Below are positions 43,916-52,610 of a stretch of DNA of 64,000 bases, piece by piece. The stretch covers positions 2,790,001-2,854,000 of the forward strand of contig NZ_CP058627.1 of the NCBI RefSeq assembly GCF_013403565.1, written 5' to 3'. The notes under the pieces were generated by a model. That model was given only the letters and a program-made list of their open reading frames with translations, had not been told where the DNA came from and searched no databases. Made by a program: the position numbers and the translations under genes. Within the stretch, counting starts at the first letter, position 1; every line of letters begins with the position of its first letter. This DNA comes from Chitinibacter bivalviorum. GTDB taxonomy: Bacteria > Pseudomonadota > Gammaproteobacteria > Burkholderiales > Chitinibacteraceae.

Positions 43916-44140
43916 TTAGATCGCCTCCAGGTCGGCCGCTTTATGCTCCATCACCACATCGCTTTCAGTCGGGCGACGCGCAATCCAGCGCACCTTCACA
44001 CGTTGCTCGCGCTCGCCGAGCGGCACATACACATCGACCACAATGCCTTTACGACGATCGAGCTGGCGCGCCATGGCGGCGGCCATATATTGCAATTGGT
44101 CGAGGCGAATACGGACGGTTTGTTTTTCTTTAAATGACAT
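43916..44140 (-). CDS. Conserved small hypothetical protein
   Basis: A 74-residue basic soluble protein (MSFKEKQTVRIRLDQLQYMA, then RKGIVVDVYVPLGEREQRVKVRW) of mixed alpha/beta appearance. I do not recognise a domain. It lies in a short gap between convergent cupin and a same-direction LysR gene. The start at 44140 is taken as the first ATG; a TTG lies 12 bp further out. Confidence 0.6.
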   Translation of the reverse strand: MSFKEKQTVRIRLDQLQYMAAAMARQLDRRKGIVVDVYVPLGEREQRVKVRWIARRPTESDVVMEHKAADLEAI

Positions 44141-44193
44141 AATGGGATTCAATCTGATTATTCATCAATCATACAGGCATTCAGCACGCTCAA

Positions 44194-45114
44194 TTAGCGC
44201 TGCGAAGTCAGCTGGATGCTTTTAAGGTAGTCATCGACCTGCAATTGGTAAAGTTGAGCCTCCGCGGCAATCCAATCGGCAAAGTGCAGCACTTTGCTCG
44301 ACCCTTCCATCCGCGCCGTCCATGCCAGCCAGTATTTACTCGGATGCGGTGCCAATACATTGCCGATCATGCGCAGGCTACCCGCTTGTAGCTCCTCTTG
44401 CACCATCGTTAGCCGCATCAAGCCAATGCCTTGCTGCTGGCGGATTGCTTGCAAGCACAGATTATTGTCATTGCAAAACAGCGGAAATGTCGGCGTCCAC
44501 TCGCCCAACCCTGCGGCCAACGTCCAGCTACTCCATTTTTCCATCGACCCGACAATCCGCGCCTTGGGCACCTCGGCCACGGTTTGCGGGGCAGTGTGAT
44601 CAGCACTCGCCGCCACCACCACGAGATAATCACCCATCAACTCGCGAGTTTTCAGGCCATCCCATTCGCCCGAGCCCATCCGCAGCGCCAAATCAATTTG
44701 CCCCGCCTGCAAATCTTCAAAATTTAAACTCGCGCGCAAAATCACGCGGTATTGCGGATACAGCGCCTGAAATTTGGGCAACCGCGGCAACAACCAAGCC
44801 ATGCCAAACGAGGGCAAAGTCGCAATCGTCAGCTCATTGGGCTTGGGGCGTGCCCGCACCGAGCGCGTCGCCTCAGCCACATCATTCAGCGCAATTCGCA
44901 CCTGCAAAGCGTAATGACGACCATCCTCGGTCAAGATCAGCTTGCGTCCCCTGCGCTCAAACAGCGGTAAACCCAAATACTCTTCCAAAATGCGCAATTG
45001 ATGGCTGATGGCACTGTGCGTCACTGATAGCGCATCAGCTGCTTTCACAACGCTACCCAGGCGACTAACCGCCTCAAAAGCACGCAAAGCAGGTAAGGGA
45101 GGAAGAGGGTTCAT
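44194..45114 (-). CDS. LysR-family transcriptional regulator (GcvA-like)
   Basis: A 306-residue regulator. The N-terminal helix-turn-helix reads ALRAFEAVSRLGSVVKAADALS with VTHSAISHQLRILEEYLG, followed by the substrate-binding domain (about 93-295; TLPSFGMAWLLPRLPKFQ). The pattern PALRAFEAV and NLCLQAIRQQQGIGLMRL fits the GcvA/AmpR group. It is divergent from the DUF2917-GST operon and probably regulates it. Confidence 0.92.
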   Translation of the reverse strand: MNPLPPLPALRAFEAVSRLGSVVKAADALSVTHSAISHQLRILEEYLGLPLFERRGRKLILTEDGRHYALQVRIALNDVAEATRSVRARPKPNELTIATLPSFGMAWLLPRLPKFQALYPQYRVILRASLNFEDLQAGQIDLALRMGSGEWDGLKTRELMGDYLVVVAASADHTAPQTVAEVPKARIVGSMEKWSSWTLAAGLGEWTPTFPLFCNDNNLCLQAIRQQQGIGLMRLTMVQEELQAGSLRMIGNVLAPHPSKYWLAWTARMEGSSKVLHFADWIAAEAQLYQLQVDDYLKSIQLTSQR

Positions 45115-45218
45115 TTAGACCTTATGTGAAATAAATTCACTTATTTACGAAAAAATCATCAGTAAAGATAAGCTAAATAATGGATATAGTGAATACAAAT
45201 GACATTGGGGTAGAAAAA

Positions 45219-45482
45219 ATGTTGAGCTATCTTCGCCTAACACTCAAAGCCGATGAAATCTTGATCGCAGATTTAGCCCAAGCCGCCGAACTGCGCTGCG
45301 TGCAAGGCTCGGTATGGCTGGCGAGCAATCAGCACAGCGCGGACATTGTGCTCAATGGTGGAGATCAGCACAGCCTAGCTCCAGGTCATTTACTGCTCGA
45401 AGGGCAAGCGGAGCTGCACTTTAGCGGTGAAGCTCTCAATATCCGTCCCTATTTCAAAACGTTGCGCCGAGGATCACGCTAA
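45219..45482 (+). CDS. DUF2917 domain protein
   Basis: An 87-residue beta-rich protein matching DUF2917 (RLTLKADEILIADLA, VQGSVWLASNQHSADIVLNGG, LAPGHLLLEGQAELHF), a short cupin-like fold of unknown function. ATG 45180 is an alternative start that adds 13 residues; 45219 is preferred because the family begins around LRLTL. The stop overlaps the GST start by one base (TAATG), so the two are co-translated. Confidence 0.78.
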   Translation: MLSYLRLTLKADEILIADLAQAAELRCVQGSVWLASNQHSADIVLNGGDQHSLAPGHLLLEGQAELHFSGEALNIRPYFKTLRRGSR

Positions 45483-46159
45483 TGTTTCATCTTTATATTG
45501 GTCACAAAAATTACTCCTCGTGGTCATTACGCCCATGGCTGTTGATGAAACACTTTGGTATTCCATTTGCTGAAACCGTGGTTGCCGTCAGCGGCAAAGG
45601 CGCCAACGCAAGCCATCGCGGCTATTCAGATAATGGCCTTGTTCCATGTCTGCATGACGATAACTTTAGGGTATGGGACACAATCGCAATTTGTGAATAC
45701 CTTGCAGAGCAATACCCCGAGATGTGGCCAGCCGATCGTCAGGCTCGCGCTCGCGCGCGGAGCATCTGTGCCGAAATGCATTCGGGCTTTGGCGCCTTGC
45801 GCAGCCAACTACCGATGAATGTGCGACTGCGCGCCCAAGGCGTTGCGCCCAGCCCTGAGGTGGCGGCCGATGTAGCCCGGATTATCGCCATCTGGCGCAA
45901 TGCACGAGAAATAGCGGCCACGTTGAATATCGCTGGCGATTATTTATTTGGCGAGTTTTCCATCGCCGATGCGATGTATGCCCCCGTCATCTGGCGCTTA
46001 TATTGCTACGGCCTCGCCTTGCCCGACGATGCGCAAGCGTATGTGAACACCATGCTGGCGCACCCTGCAATGCGCGAGTGGGAAGCGGCCGCGCTAGCGG
46101 AAACTACGCGCCTACCTTTTGATAAGCTGGTCGATCAATTTGGCGGCGCGCGCGTATGA
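45482..46159 (+). CDS. Glutathione S-transferase
   Basis: A 225-residue cytosolic GST. The N-terminal thioredoxin fold starts FHLYIGHKNYSSWSLRPWLL with the active-site Ser in NYSSWS, and continues with GLVPCLHDDNFRVWDTIAI (cis-Pro and Ser-like turn). The C-terminal helical domain (about 85-215) shows GDYLFGEFSIADAMYAPVIW. It is linked by one-base overlap to the DUF2917 gene and by ATGA to the downstream DUF3291 pseudogene. Confidence 0.92.
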   Translation: MFHLYIGHKNYSSWSLRPWLLMKHFGIPFAETVVAVSGKGANASHRGYSDNGLVPCLHDDNFRVWDTIAICEYLAEQYPEMWPADRQARARARSICAEMHSGFGALRSQLPMNVRLRAQGVAPSPEVAADVARIIAIWRNAREIAATLNIAGDYLFGEFSIADAMYAPVIWRLYCYGLALPDDAQAYVNTMLAHPAMREWEAAALAETTRLPFDKLVDQFGGARV

Positions 46160-46653
46160 GTCAGTGGCAACTCGCGCAACTCAATATCGGCCGCGCCAAA
46201 GCCGCGATGGATAAGCCCATCATGGCGGGCTTTGCCAACCAGCTTGATGAAATCAACCAGCTTGATGAAATCAACCAGCTCGCCGAGCAAAGCCCCGGCT
46301 TTATCTGGCGACTGCAAAGTGACAGCGGCAACGCCACCGACATTGCCTTTGCCAGCGATCCACTGCTGCTCGTCAATATGTCGATCTAGGCGTCGCTAGA
46401 AGACTTGCAGCGCTATGTGTATTCGGGTGCGCATTTGGCTTCGCTGAAACAACGCAAAGCGTGGTTTGAAAAAATCGAAGGCCCGACGCTGGTGCTGTGG
46501 TGGATACGCGCGGGGCATATTCCGAGTCTGGCAGAAGCCAATAGCGCACTGTCATTACTCCAGCTCAATGGTCCCAGCCCATTTGCATTTACCTTTGCCA
46601 AGCCTTTTCCTGCACCAACAGCCAGCAAACCGCACGAAGTTATTTTTGCGTAA
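46156..46653 (+). pseudogene. DUF3291 protein gene broken by an in-frame amber codon
   Basis: The frame reads QWQLAQLNIGRAKAAMDKP at the start, matching DUF3291, and continues unchanged after a TAG at 46387-46389 with ASLEDLQRYVYSGAHLASL and KAWFEKIEGPTLVLWWI. Family members have Trp where the stop is (…S-I/V-W-x-S…), so TGG to TAG is a single-base change. Upstream, an 18-bp unit is doubled in tandem (46237-46272), giving NQLDEI twice. The full frame would code 165 residues. The start overlaps the GST stop (ATGA). A sequencing error is possible, but two lesions in one gene make true decay likely. Confidence 0.82.
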
Positions 46654-46759
46654 ATTTGGCCTTTTCTATCGTCCAAATCGTATTTGCGCAACACGATAGG
46701 GCATACGCAAATCTCCTTCGGGCGCGTTCTCTGCTAGACTTAGCCGCAATTCATCATCT

Positions 46760-46775
46760 GGTTTCACGTGAAACA
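46760..46775. promoter_or_regulatory. parS-like ParB-binding site 3, abutting the parE start
   Basis: GGTTTCACGTGAAACA matches parS in 15 of 16 positions. Its last base is directly followed by ATG 46776 of parE, so ParB bound here would cover the translation start and ribosome-binding region at the DNA level. Confidence 0.85.
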
Positions 46776-48749
46776 ATGGCTGCTCCTAAATACGACGAAT
46801 CCTCGGTCAAGGTTTTAAAAGGCCTTGACCCTGTCCGCCACCGTCCGGGTATGTACACCCGCACCGATAATCCACTGCACATCTGCCAAGAAGTCATCGA
46901 CAATGCCGCCGACGAGGCGCTTGGTGGCTATGCGACGCAGATTGAGGTGACGCTATATCGCAATCAATCGATGCGCGTGGTTGATAATGGCCGCGGTATT
47001 CCGGTCGGCTTGCATCCGGAAGAAGGCGTACCGACAGTCCAAGTCGTATTCACGCAGCTGCATGCTGGCGGTAAATTCGACAAGAAAGACGGCGGAGCGT
47101 ACGCGTTTTCGGGCGGTTTGCACGGCGTCGGCGTATCGGTCACCAATGCGCTCTCGACGCGTCTCGAAGTCGAAGTGCGCCGTGAAGGCCAGATTAATCA
47201 GTTGGTGTTCTCTGGCGGCGATGTGATCGAGCCCTTGTCGGTACTCGGCACTTGCTTGAAAAAAGACACCGGTACACGTGTTTTCGTGCAGCCTGATGCG
47301 CAATATTTCGATAGCCCAACGATTCCGCAAGCCGAACTAGAGCACTTGCTCAAATCCAAAGCGGTATTGCTGCCAGGCCTTGTTGTCATTCTGAATGTCG
47401 AACAGGCCAGCGGCGAGCTACTGGAAAAACGCTGGTGCTACCCTGATGGCTTGCTCGGCTATCTGAACGAGCAAGTCGCGGGCTACACGCAAATCGTGCC
47501 GATTTTGCAGGGCGAGAAATACATCGAGGGCGAAGACGACACTTTCAGCCGTGGCGAAGGCTGCGCTTGGGCGCTGACATGGACGGAAGACGGCACGATC
47601 AATCGCGAATCGTATGTCAATCTGATCCCGACGCCAGCCGGTGGTACGCACGAAAGCGGCCTGCGCGACGGCGTATTCCAAGTCGTGAAAACCTTTATCG
47701 ATTTTCACAATCTGCTACCGAAAGGCGTGAAGCTGCTGCCGGAAGATTTGTTCAGCCGCTGCTCGTTTGTGTTGAGCGCCAAAGTGCTCGACCCGCAATT
47801 CCAAGGCCAGACCAAAGATAAACTAACCAGCCGCGATGGCCTAAAACTCGTCTCGGCCATGGTGCGCGCGCCATTTGAGTTATGGCTCAATGAGCACGTT
47901 GATTTGGGCAAAAAGCTCGCCGAATTGGCGATTCGAGCCGCGCAATCGCGGCAGAAAAACGCGCAAAAAGTTGAAAAGAAAAAATCATCCGGCGTCGCAG
48001 TATTGCCAGGCAAGCTCACCGATTGCGCGTCGGACGAAACCGAACGCTGCGAATTATTCCTCGTCGAGGGTGATTCGGCGGGTGGCTCGGCCAAGCTCGG
48101 TCGGGATAAAGATTTCCAAGCCATTTTGCCCTTGCGCGGTAAGGTGCTGAACACGTGGGAAGTCGATAAAGACCAGATTTTTGCCAATAACGAAGTCCAC
48201 GATATGGCCGTGGCGATTGGCGTTGACCCACACACACTCGACTCGCCCGCCGATTTATCCGGCCTGCGCTACGGCAAAGTGATCATCATGTCCGATGCGG
48301 ACGTGGACGGCTCGCATATTCAGGTCTTGCTGTTGACCTTGTTCTACCGTCATTTCCCGCAATTGATTTTGAACGGCAATATCTACGTCGCCCAGCCGCC
48401 GCTGTATCGCGTCGATGTGGCGGGCAGCGGCAAAGCCAAACCGCCGCGCAAATTCTATGCGCTCGACGAAGGCGAATTGACGGCGATTTTGGACAAACTG
48501 CGCGGCGAAAAACTACGCGAAAGCGCGTGGAGCATTTCACGCTTCAAGGGTCTGGGCGAGATGAACGCCGAGCAATTGTTCGACACCACAATGAACCCCG
48601 ACACCCGCCGCGTGATGCGCGTCTCTATCCCGCAGGATGTCAGCGCCAATACGCGCGATTTGATGAATATGCTGATGGGCAAAGGTGAAGCCAGCAGCCG
48701 CCGCGCATGGCTGGAAGCGCGTGGCAATGAGGTTGAAGCGGATTTGTAA
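46776..48749 (+). CDS. parE: DNA topoisomerase IV subunit B
   Basis: A 657-residue ATPase subunit of topoisomerase IV, which separates replicated chromosomes. GHKL ATPase domain: EVIDNAADEALGG, DNGRGIPVG, FSGGLHGVGVSVTNAL. The TOPRIM domain has EGDSAGGSAK and MSDADVDGSHI. It is called ParE rather than GyrB because of the KGLDPVRHRPGMY start, the lack of the GyrB insert, and the parC-like A subunit encoded 5 kb away. ATG 46776 is chosen since it starts MAAPKYDESSVKVL and follows the parS site; the frame is open upstream but without family similarity. Confidence 0.95.
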   Translation: MAAPKYDESSVKVLKGLDPVRHRPGMYTRTDNPLHICQEVIDNAADEALGGYATQIEVTLYRNQSMRVVDNGRGIPVGLHPEEGVPTVQVVFTQLHAGGKFDKKDGGAYAFSGGLHGVGVSVTNALSTRLEVEVRREGQINQLVFSGGDVIEPLSVLGTCLKKDTGTRVFVQPDAQYFDSPTIPQAELEHLLKSKAVLLPGLVVILNVEQASGELLEKRWCYPDGLLGYLNEQVAGYTQIVPILQGEKYIEGEDDTFSRGEGCAWALTWTEDGTINRESYVNLIPTPAGGTHESGLRDGVFQVVKTFIDFHNLLPKGVKLLPEDLFSRCSFVLSAKVLDPQFQGQTKDKLTSRDGLKLVSAMVRAPFELWLNEHVDLGKKLAELAIRAAQSRQKNAQKVEKKKSSGVAVLPGKLTDCASDETERCELFLVEGDSAGGSAKLGRDKDFQAILPLRGKVLNTWEVDKDQIFANNEVHDMAVAIGVDPHTLDSPADLSGLRYGKVIIMSDADVDGSHIQVLLLTLFYRHFPQLILNGNIYVAQPPLYRVDVAGSGKAKPPRKFYALDEGELTAILDKLRGEKLRESAWSISRFKGLGEMNAEQLFDTTMNPDTRRVMRVSIPQDVSANTRDLMNMLMGKGEASSRRAWLEARGNEVEADL

Positions 48750-48758
48750 TACCTTAGT

Positions 48759-48808
48759 GGGGTATTGCTCTCTAGATAAATCTTTGTTTAATCTTGATGG
48801 CAATACCC
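48759..48808. repeat. About 50-bp GGGTAT/ATACCC hairpin repeat, copy C
   Basis: GGGGTATTGC at one end, GGCAATACCC at the other, AAATC in the middle; the arms pair over about 9 bp. It starts 10 bp after the parE stop codon. The target duplication of MITE copy 2 starts 2 bp beyond it. Confidence 0.65.
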
Positions 48809-48818
48809 AACTAGACAA

Positions 48819-49013
48819 GGGCATGTTCAGATTATGTGTTGATATGAACAGAACTTGGTTTGACTACGAAAAACGATATTCGTAGGGTGGGTTAGGCTAA
48901 GCCGTAACCCACCGTTACGCTGCTTTTCTTTATGTCGCGTCACGGTGGGTTACGCCCTAAGGGGCTAACCCACCCTACGATTCTTGCTATCAACACGTTA
49001 TCTGAACATGCCC
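48819..49013. mobile_element. 195-bp MITE, copy 2
   Basis: Inverted copy of the element at 11272-11466, same length, five mismatches. The outer 8 bases are CTAGACAA on the left (48811-48818) and CTAGGCAA on the right (49014-49021), a target duplication with one later change. Same 14-bp terminal repeats. It occupies most of the gap between parE and the HD-GYP gene. Confidence 0.9.
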
Positions 49014-49051
49014 CTAGGCAATACACTAGCCAGTCCGATTCTCAAGCTAAA

Positions 49052-49960
49052 TTATTGATTAATCAACGCCAGCACGTTTTCCCACTGCCCAATCAGCGAC
49101 TCAATCTGTAGCTCATCGGCTTTGGGCGCCAGTGCTTCGGCGCTGGCGGTTTGGCCGGTGGGTTTGGCGGTCAATTCGCCGTTCTCACCCGTTTCCCATT
49201 GATATTCCCCACAGCAATTCGGGCACGCTAACGTATCGCCTGCGTGTGCATTGCGTACTCGCACCAAGGTGGGCCCGCACATCATGCAATGACCCAGCGG
49301 GATACCTTCGTCGGAATGCGAAACGATATGGTCAAATTCGCTGGCGCGGCCAAGGCGAACAAAAACTTCGCCGCAGCGCTGATCAAACTGCTGACCTAAC
49401 TCAGATTCAATAATATTTAGTGCTTTTTCAATCGGCATGCCTTTGCGATACGGGCGCGAGCTGGTCATGGCGTCAAAGGCATCGCTAATGGCAACAATCT
49501 TTGCCTCCAGCGTGATCTCGTCGCTTCGCAGGCCGTCAGGGTAGCCACGACCATTGGGCATTTCGTGATGCCCGACTATCGCATTCAGCACCAAAGGCGA
49601 AAAAGGATGGTTAGCAATCAGCCGCGCACCGATACGCGGATGCGTTTTAATTACCGCATATTCTGCGTCGGTGAGCTTGTCTGGCTTGCGCAAAATCGCG
49701 TCGGGGATGCCAATTTTGCCCAAATCATGCAAAAACCCAGCCATTGCAATGCGATTCACTTGGAATGGAGATTCGCCCAGCGCAGCGGCCAATCGGGCGG
49801 AAAACATCGCGACGCGCCACAAATGGCCGCCGGTATAGGGGTCTCGCGCCTCAACGACCCAAGCGGATGCCAGCAAGCTAGCCAAAAGTGATTTTTGCTG
49901 AGCCTGATGCTGCAATTGAAGCTGATTTAATTGCTGGCTAGCGCGACTTTTAAAAAACAT
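49052..49960 (-). CDS. HD-GYP domain protein with C-terminal zinc ribbon
   Basis: A 302-residue soluble protein. The HD-GYP domain (about 28-200) is intact: GGHLWRVAMFS, HDLGKIG (HD), HHEMPNGRGYPDG (HH and GYP); it would hydrolyse c-di-GMP to GMP. After it, a Cys-rich module HCMMCGPTLV and LACPNCCGEY (about 224-256) has two CxxC-type knuckles, like a zinc ribbon, an unusual addition. The C-terminal 45 residues form a possible helix. A short coiled N-terminus (residues 8-30) could help dimerise. It is convergent with parE across the MITE. Confidence 0.9.
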   Translation of the reverse strand: MFFKSRASQQLNQLQLQHQAQQKSLLASLLASAWVVEARDPYTGGHLWRVAMFSARLAAALGESPFQVNRIAMAGFLHDLGKIGIPDAILRKPDKLTDAEYAVIKTHPRIGARLIANHPFSPLVLNAIVGHHEMPNGRGYPDGLRSDEITLEAKIVAISDAFDAMTSSRPYRKGMPIEKALNIIESELGQQFDQRCGEVFVRLGRASEFDHIVSHSDEGIPLGHCMMCGPTLVRVRNAHAGDTLACPNCCGEYQWETGENGELTAKPTGQTASAEALAPKADELQIESLIGQWENVLALINQ

Positions 49961-50095
49961 AAGCTTCCCCTTGGGTGCGACAATAGCGCGAGACTGTGTT
50001 TCCTTATCTTAGTCGCTCACGCGCGCTAATTCATGACGATGCACGATGTTTAATTCACATCGTATTGGCGTCACTTTTTCCTCGAGGTTCGCGCA

Positions 50096-50320
50096 ATGCG
50101 TAGCAGCTTGAAACAAAAAATCATCGCAGTCTGTGAGCAGAAAATCGCGCAAAAAGGCGAGGGAGTAGGGCTGTCGTTTTATGCTTTTTTCGCCAATAAA
50201 AACGACGATCCTGATTTACTGATGGAAGCGGCAACATGGTGGATACAGACCCATCGGCTGGATCATTTTGAAAAGGCGGAGAAGATCAAAGCCATGGTTT
50301 TGGCTGAAATAGCAAGTTAA
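50096..50320 (+). CDS. Small DUF6500-like protein
   Basis: A 74-residue soluble helical protein (KQKIIAVCEQKIAQKGEGVG, SFYAFFANKNDDPDLLMEAA, TWWIQTHRLDHFEKAEKIKA). The 'FANKNDDPDLLMEAATWW' stretch matches a family of small conserved proteins that I recall as DUF6500; the function is unknown. GAGG precedes ATG 50096. Confidence 0.7.
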   Translation: MRSSLKQKIIAVCEQKIAQKGEGVGLSFYAFFANKNDDPDLLMEAATWWIQTHRLDHFEKAEKIKAMVLAEIAS

Positions 50321-50498
50321 ATGACGGATACTTATGCGCGGTATTCAATCCAAAGCCATTAAAAAAAACAATCAAACAAATATACCCATAAAAATCACAA
50401 ACTACTGATCATGATTCTGTTCAATTTATCCAGAGTCTCGATAGTTTGGCATTTGGCAATCGGAACATGCCTATCTTCAATTGGCAAATCCCCAATAC

Positions 50499-50525
50499 AA
50501 AATAGCCACATTGAGTGGCTATTTT
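50499..50525 (-). terminator. Terminator of the PEP-CTERM gene
   Basis: Perfect 11-bp stem AAAATAGCCAC / GTGGCTATTTT with loop ATTGA, 20 bp past the stop codon on the minus strand; T-rich on both sides. Confidence 0.8.
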
Positions 50526-50545
50526 GTTAATGGCTAACGCTAGGT

Positions 50546-51127
50546 TTAAACTTTCGCTTTACGACGACGTGCAGCAAGTAATCCCACCAAGCCCATGCCC
50601 ATCAAAGCATATGTTTCTGGCTCGGGTACTGGCGCTACAGGCGCTTTTTCTGAACCAAATCCATAGCCCAGTGTATTGAAACCACCTTGATTGAATTTTC
50701 CATTTAATGGATTTACCGCAACGCCATTTGCGACAAAGCTTTTGCCTAATTCAAATCCTTGGAAGCTGCCAGTTACAGTAGCTTGGTTGCCCGATTGCAC
50801 GATACTAAAACTAAATCCGCTTGATGAGCCGTTTTGACCATAGTAGCCAAAAGCGGTTTTACCGTTCAATTGAGCACCTGCGGTAAATGTGCCCACAAAC
50901 GTGTTGCGAGCACCATCAACAAATGAGGCTTTCGTTAAATCAGCAATACGCCCAAGCTGATTGAGAGTTAATGCAACGCCATTGACTGAAAGCGAGCTAA
51001 AGCCATCTACACCAATTTCAATTTTGTTATTGGCTAGGTCATCACCAAAACCGATAAATGCCGCATTTGCACCTGCCGATACTAATACCAGTGCTGCAGT
51101 TGTCATCTTAAGTACGAGTGCTTTCAT
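50546..51127 (-). CDS. Secreted PEP-CTERM sorting-domain protein
   Basis: A 193-residue exported protein. Signal peptide MKALVLKMTTAALVLVSAGANA (about 22), a beta-rich mid region, and a C-terminal sorting signal: VPEPETYALM, a hydrophobic helix and RRRKAKV. Exosortase would recognise PEP and move the protein to the surface or into exopolysaccharide; no exosortase gene is in the window. The mid region (about 25-160) has no domain that I can name. Confidence 0.92.
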   Translation of the reverse strand: MKALVLKMTTAALVLVSAGANAAFIGFGDDLANNKIEIGVDGFSSLSVNGVALTLNQLGRIADLTKASFVDGARNTFVGTFTAGAQLNGKTAFGYYGQNGSSSGFSFSIVQSGNQATVTGSFQGFELGKSFVANGVAVNPLNGKFNQGGFNTLGYGFGSEKAPVAPVPEPETYALMGMGLVGLLAARRRKAKV

Positions 51128-51443
51128 TGAATCAAATGTCCCATTGAATTATATTAAACGCCCTGTAAGGGAAGGCGATTCTCGCAGAAAAATTATGGTG
51201 TATCAATATATCGAAGGTACAATTCAAACCTGAAATAATGTTAATTTTTGTAACTTTGTCAAATAAAGATCATGGTCAATTCAAAAATAATTGGTATTAC
51301 ACTTTTATTAAAAAAAATACATTTATATGCCGCTTTATCCGCCAGTTAGATCTACAAATGAAAACACCCCAGCGATTGGATTCATGTCCAACGTCTGGGG
51401 TGTTGTTTACTTGGGTGGGATTACATAACGACCAATGTTTGGA
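51128..51443. other. Intergenic region between PEP-CTERM and chemoreceptor genes
   Basis: About 316 bp, AT-rich, holding the promoter of the PEP-CTERM gene and the terminator of the chemoreceptor gene (51363-51404). No gene was seen. Confidence 0.5.
51363..51404 (-). terminator. Terminator of the chemoreceptor gene
   Basis: Stem CACCCCAG / CTGGGGTG with a second inner stem TTGGA/TCCAA, followed on the minus strand by TTTTC. It lies about 40 bp after the stop codon of the gene at 51444. Confidence 0.8.
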
Positions 51444-52526
51444 TCAGTTCGCAATCCGATCCAGTATCGAAATCATCTTGGCGCTGGTTTGCTCCATGCG
51501 ACTTAAAGCATCGAGCACCTGAGACTTTTGACCTGCTTGCCAAGCGTTGAGCGCTGCCGTACCAGCTTGATGGATCTCATTATGCGGCGTTTCCATTTCG
51601 CGGTAAGCGGGGTGTTTACCGACCATAGATTGGCCTTCACCATCGTAGTACCAATGACCAAAGCGGCATTGATGTGGGTCGCTCACCACATGCGCGCTAC
51701 TGCGGCCTGCGCCAGATACGTTTTCATAGACTTTGAATTTGAACAGCAAATGATCCAGTTTGGCGACTTCAACAAAACTGTGCAGCATATTGTTATTGAC
51801 CAGTTCTTCCATCTCGCCCGAGACCGTAATCAATAACTCCATATCGCTCGCGGCATCACGCCCCATACTGCTGTATTGGGCGGTTTGTTCGGCCATGGTG
51901 TTCATGGTCTGTTTGACCGACTGGGTTTCTTGGCGAATTTCACCGACTAATTTGGTGATGTCTTTGGTGGCGTTGCCAGTGCGTTCGGCCAATTTACGCA
52001 CTTCATCTGCCACCACGGCAAAGCCGCGTCCTTGCTCACCGGCGCGTGCCGCTTCAATCGCGGCATTGAGTGCCAACAGATTGGTTTGATCGGCAATTTC
52101 CTTGATCAATTGCACAATGCCGCTGATTTGATCGGATTGCTGATCGAGTTTATCAACCTCAGTCACCGAATGCGCAGCAGTATTGGAGAGCGTAGTCAGG
52201 CTTTCCGCAATCGTGGTGATGGTTTGGCTATTATCGCTAGAGACACGGCTGAGCGCGGCGGCACAGCGACGCTCTTCTTTCATTTTTTCGCTCATTTGCC
52301 CCAGCGTGTGCGACGACAACTCCAGTGACTCGCCAAAATGAGCCAGCGTTTCAAACAGGGAAACGTAATATTTGCTATCGCCGTTATCCTGAGTTTGAAG
52401 AAAGCCGACAAAGTCTTGGTCTTTAATCAACTTTGCATTTTCCCGTTTCAGGCTTTGATTTTCCTGCTCCAGCGATGCAATCTTTCCATAGAGTTCGGCA
52501 ATCAATTGTTTTTGGCCAAAAAACAT
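51444..52526 (-). CDS. Soluble methyl-accepting chemoreceptor with CZB domain
   Basis: A 360-residue cytoplasmic receptor with no membrane segment. An N-terminal coiled coil (about 5-45) precedes the MCP signalling domain (about 85-235) with the hairpin tip [20 protein letters not shown]. The C-terminal CZB domain (about 245-355) has the conserved zinc ligands His (AKLDHLLFK), Cys (CRFGHWY), and His residues in [19 protein letters not shown] domains sense zinc and hypochlorous acid; such receptors often also control c-di-GMP enzymes. Confidence 0.93.
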   Translation of the reverse strand: MFFGQKQLIAELYGKIASLEQENQSLKRENAKLIKDQDFVGFLQTQDNGDSKYYVSLFETLAHFGESLELSSHTLGQMSEKMKEERRCAAALSRVSSDNSQTITTIAESLTTLSNTAAHSVTEVDKLDQQSDQISGIVQLIKEIADQTNLLALNAAIEAARAGEQGRGFAVVADEVRKLAERTGNATKDITKLVGEIRQETQSVKQTMNTMAEQTAQYSSMGRDAASDMELLITVSGEMEELVNNNMLHSFVEVAKLDHLLFKFKVYENVSGAGRSSAHVVSDPHQCRFGHWYYDGEGQSMVGKHPAYREMETPHNEIHQAGTAALNAWQAGQKSQVLDALSRMEQTSAKMISILDRIAN

Positions 52527-52610
52527 CGGAGCCTCCTGCGCACTTTATAATCTGCTCAGTATAGCTAACTCACCGCACTATCGCTTTGACACAACCCTAA
52601 TAGGTGCAAA

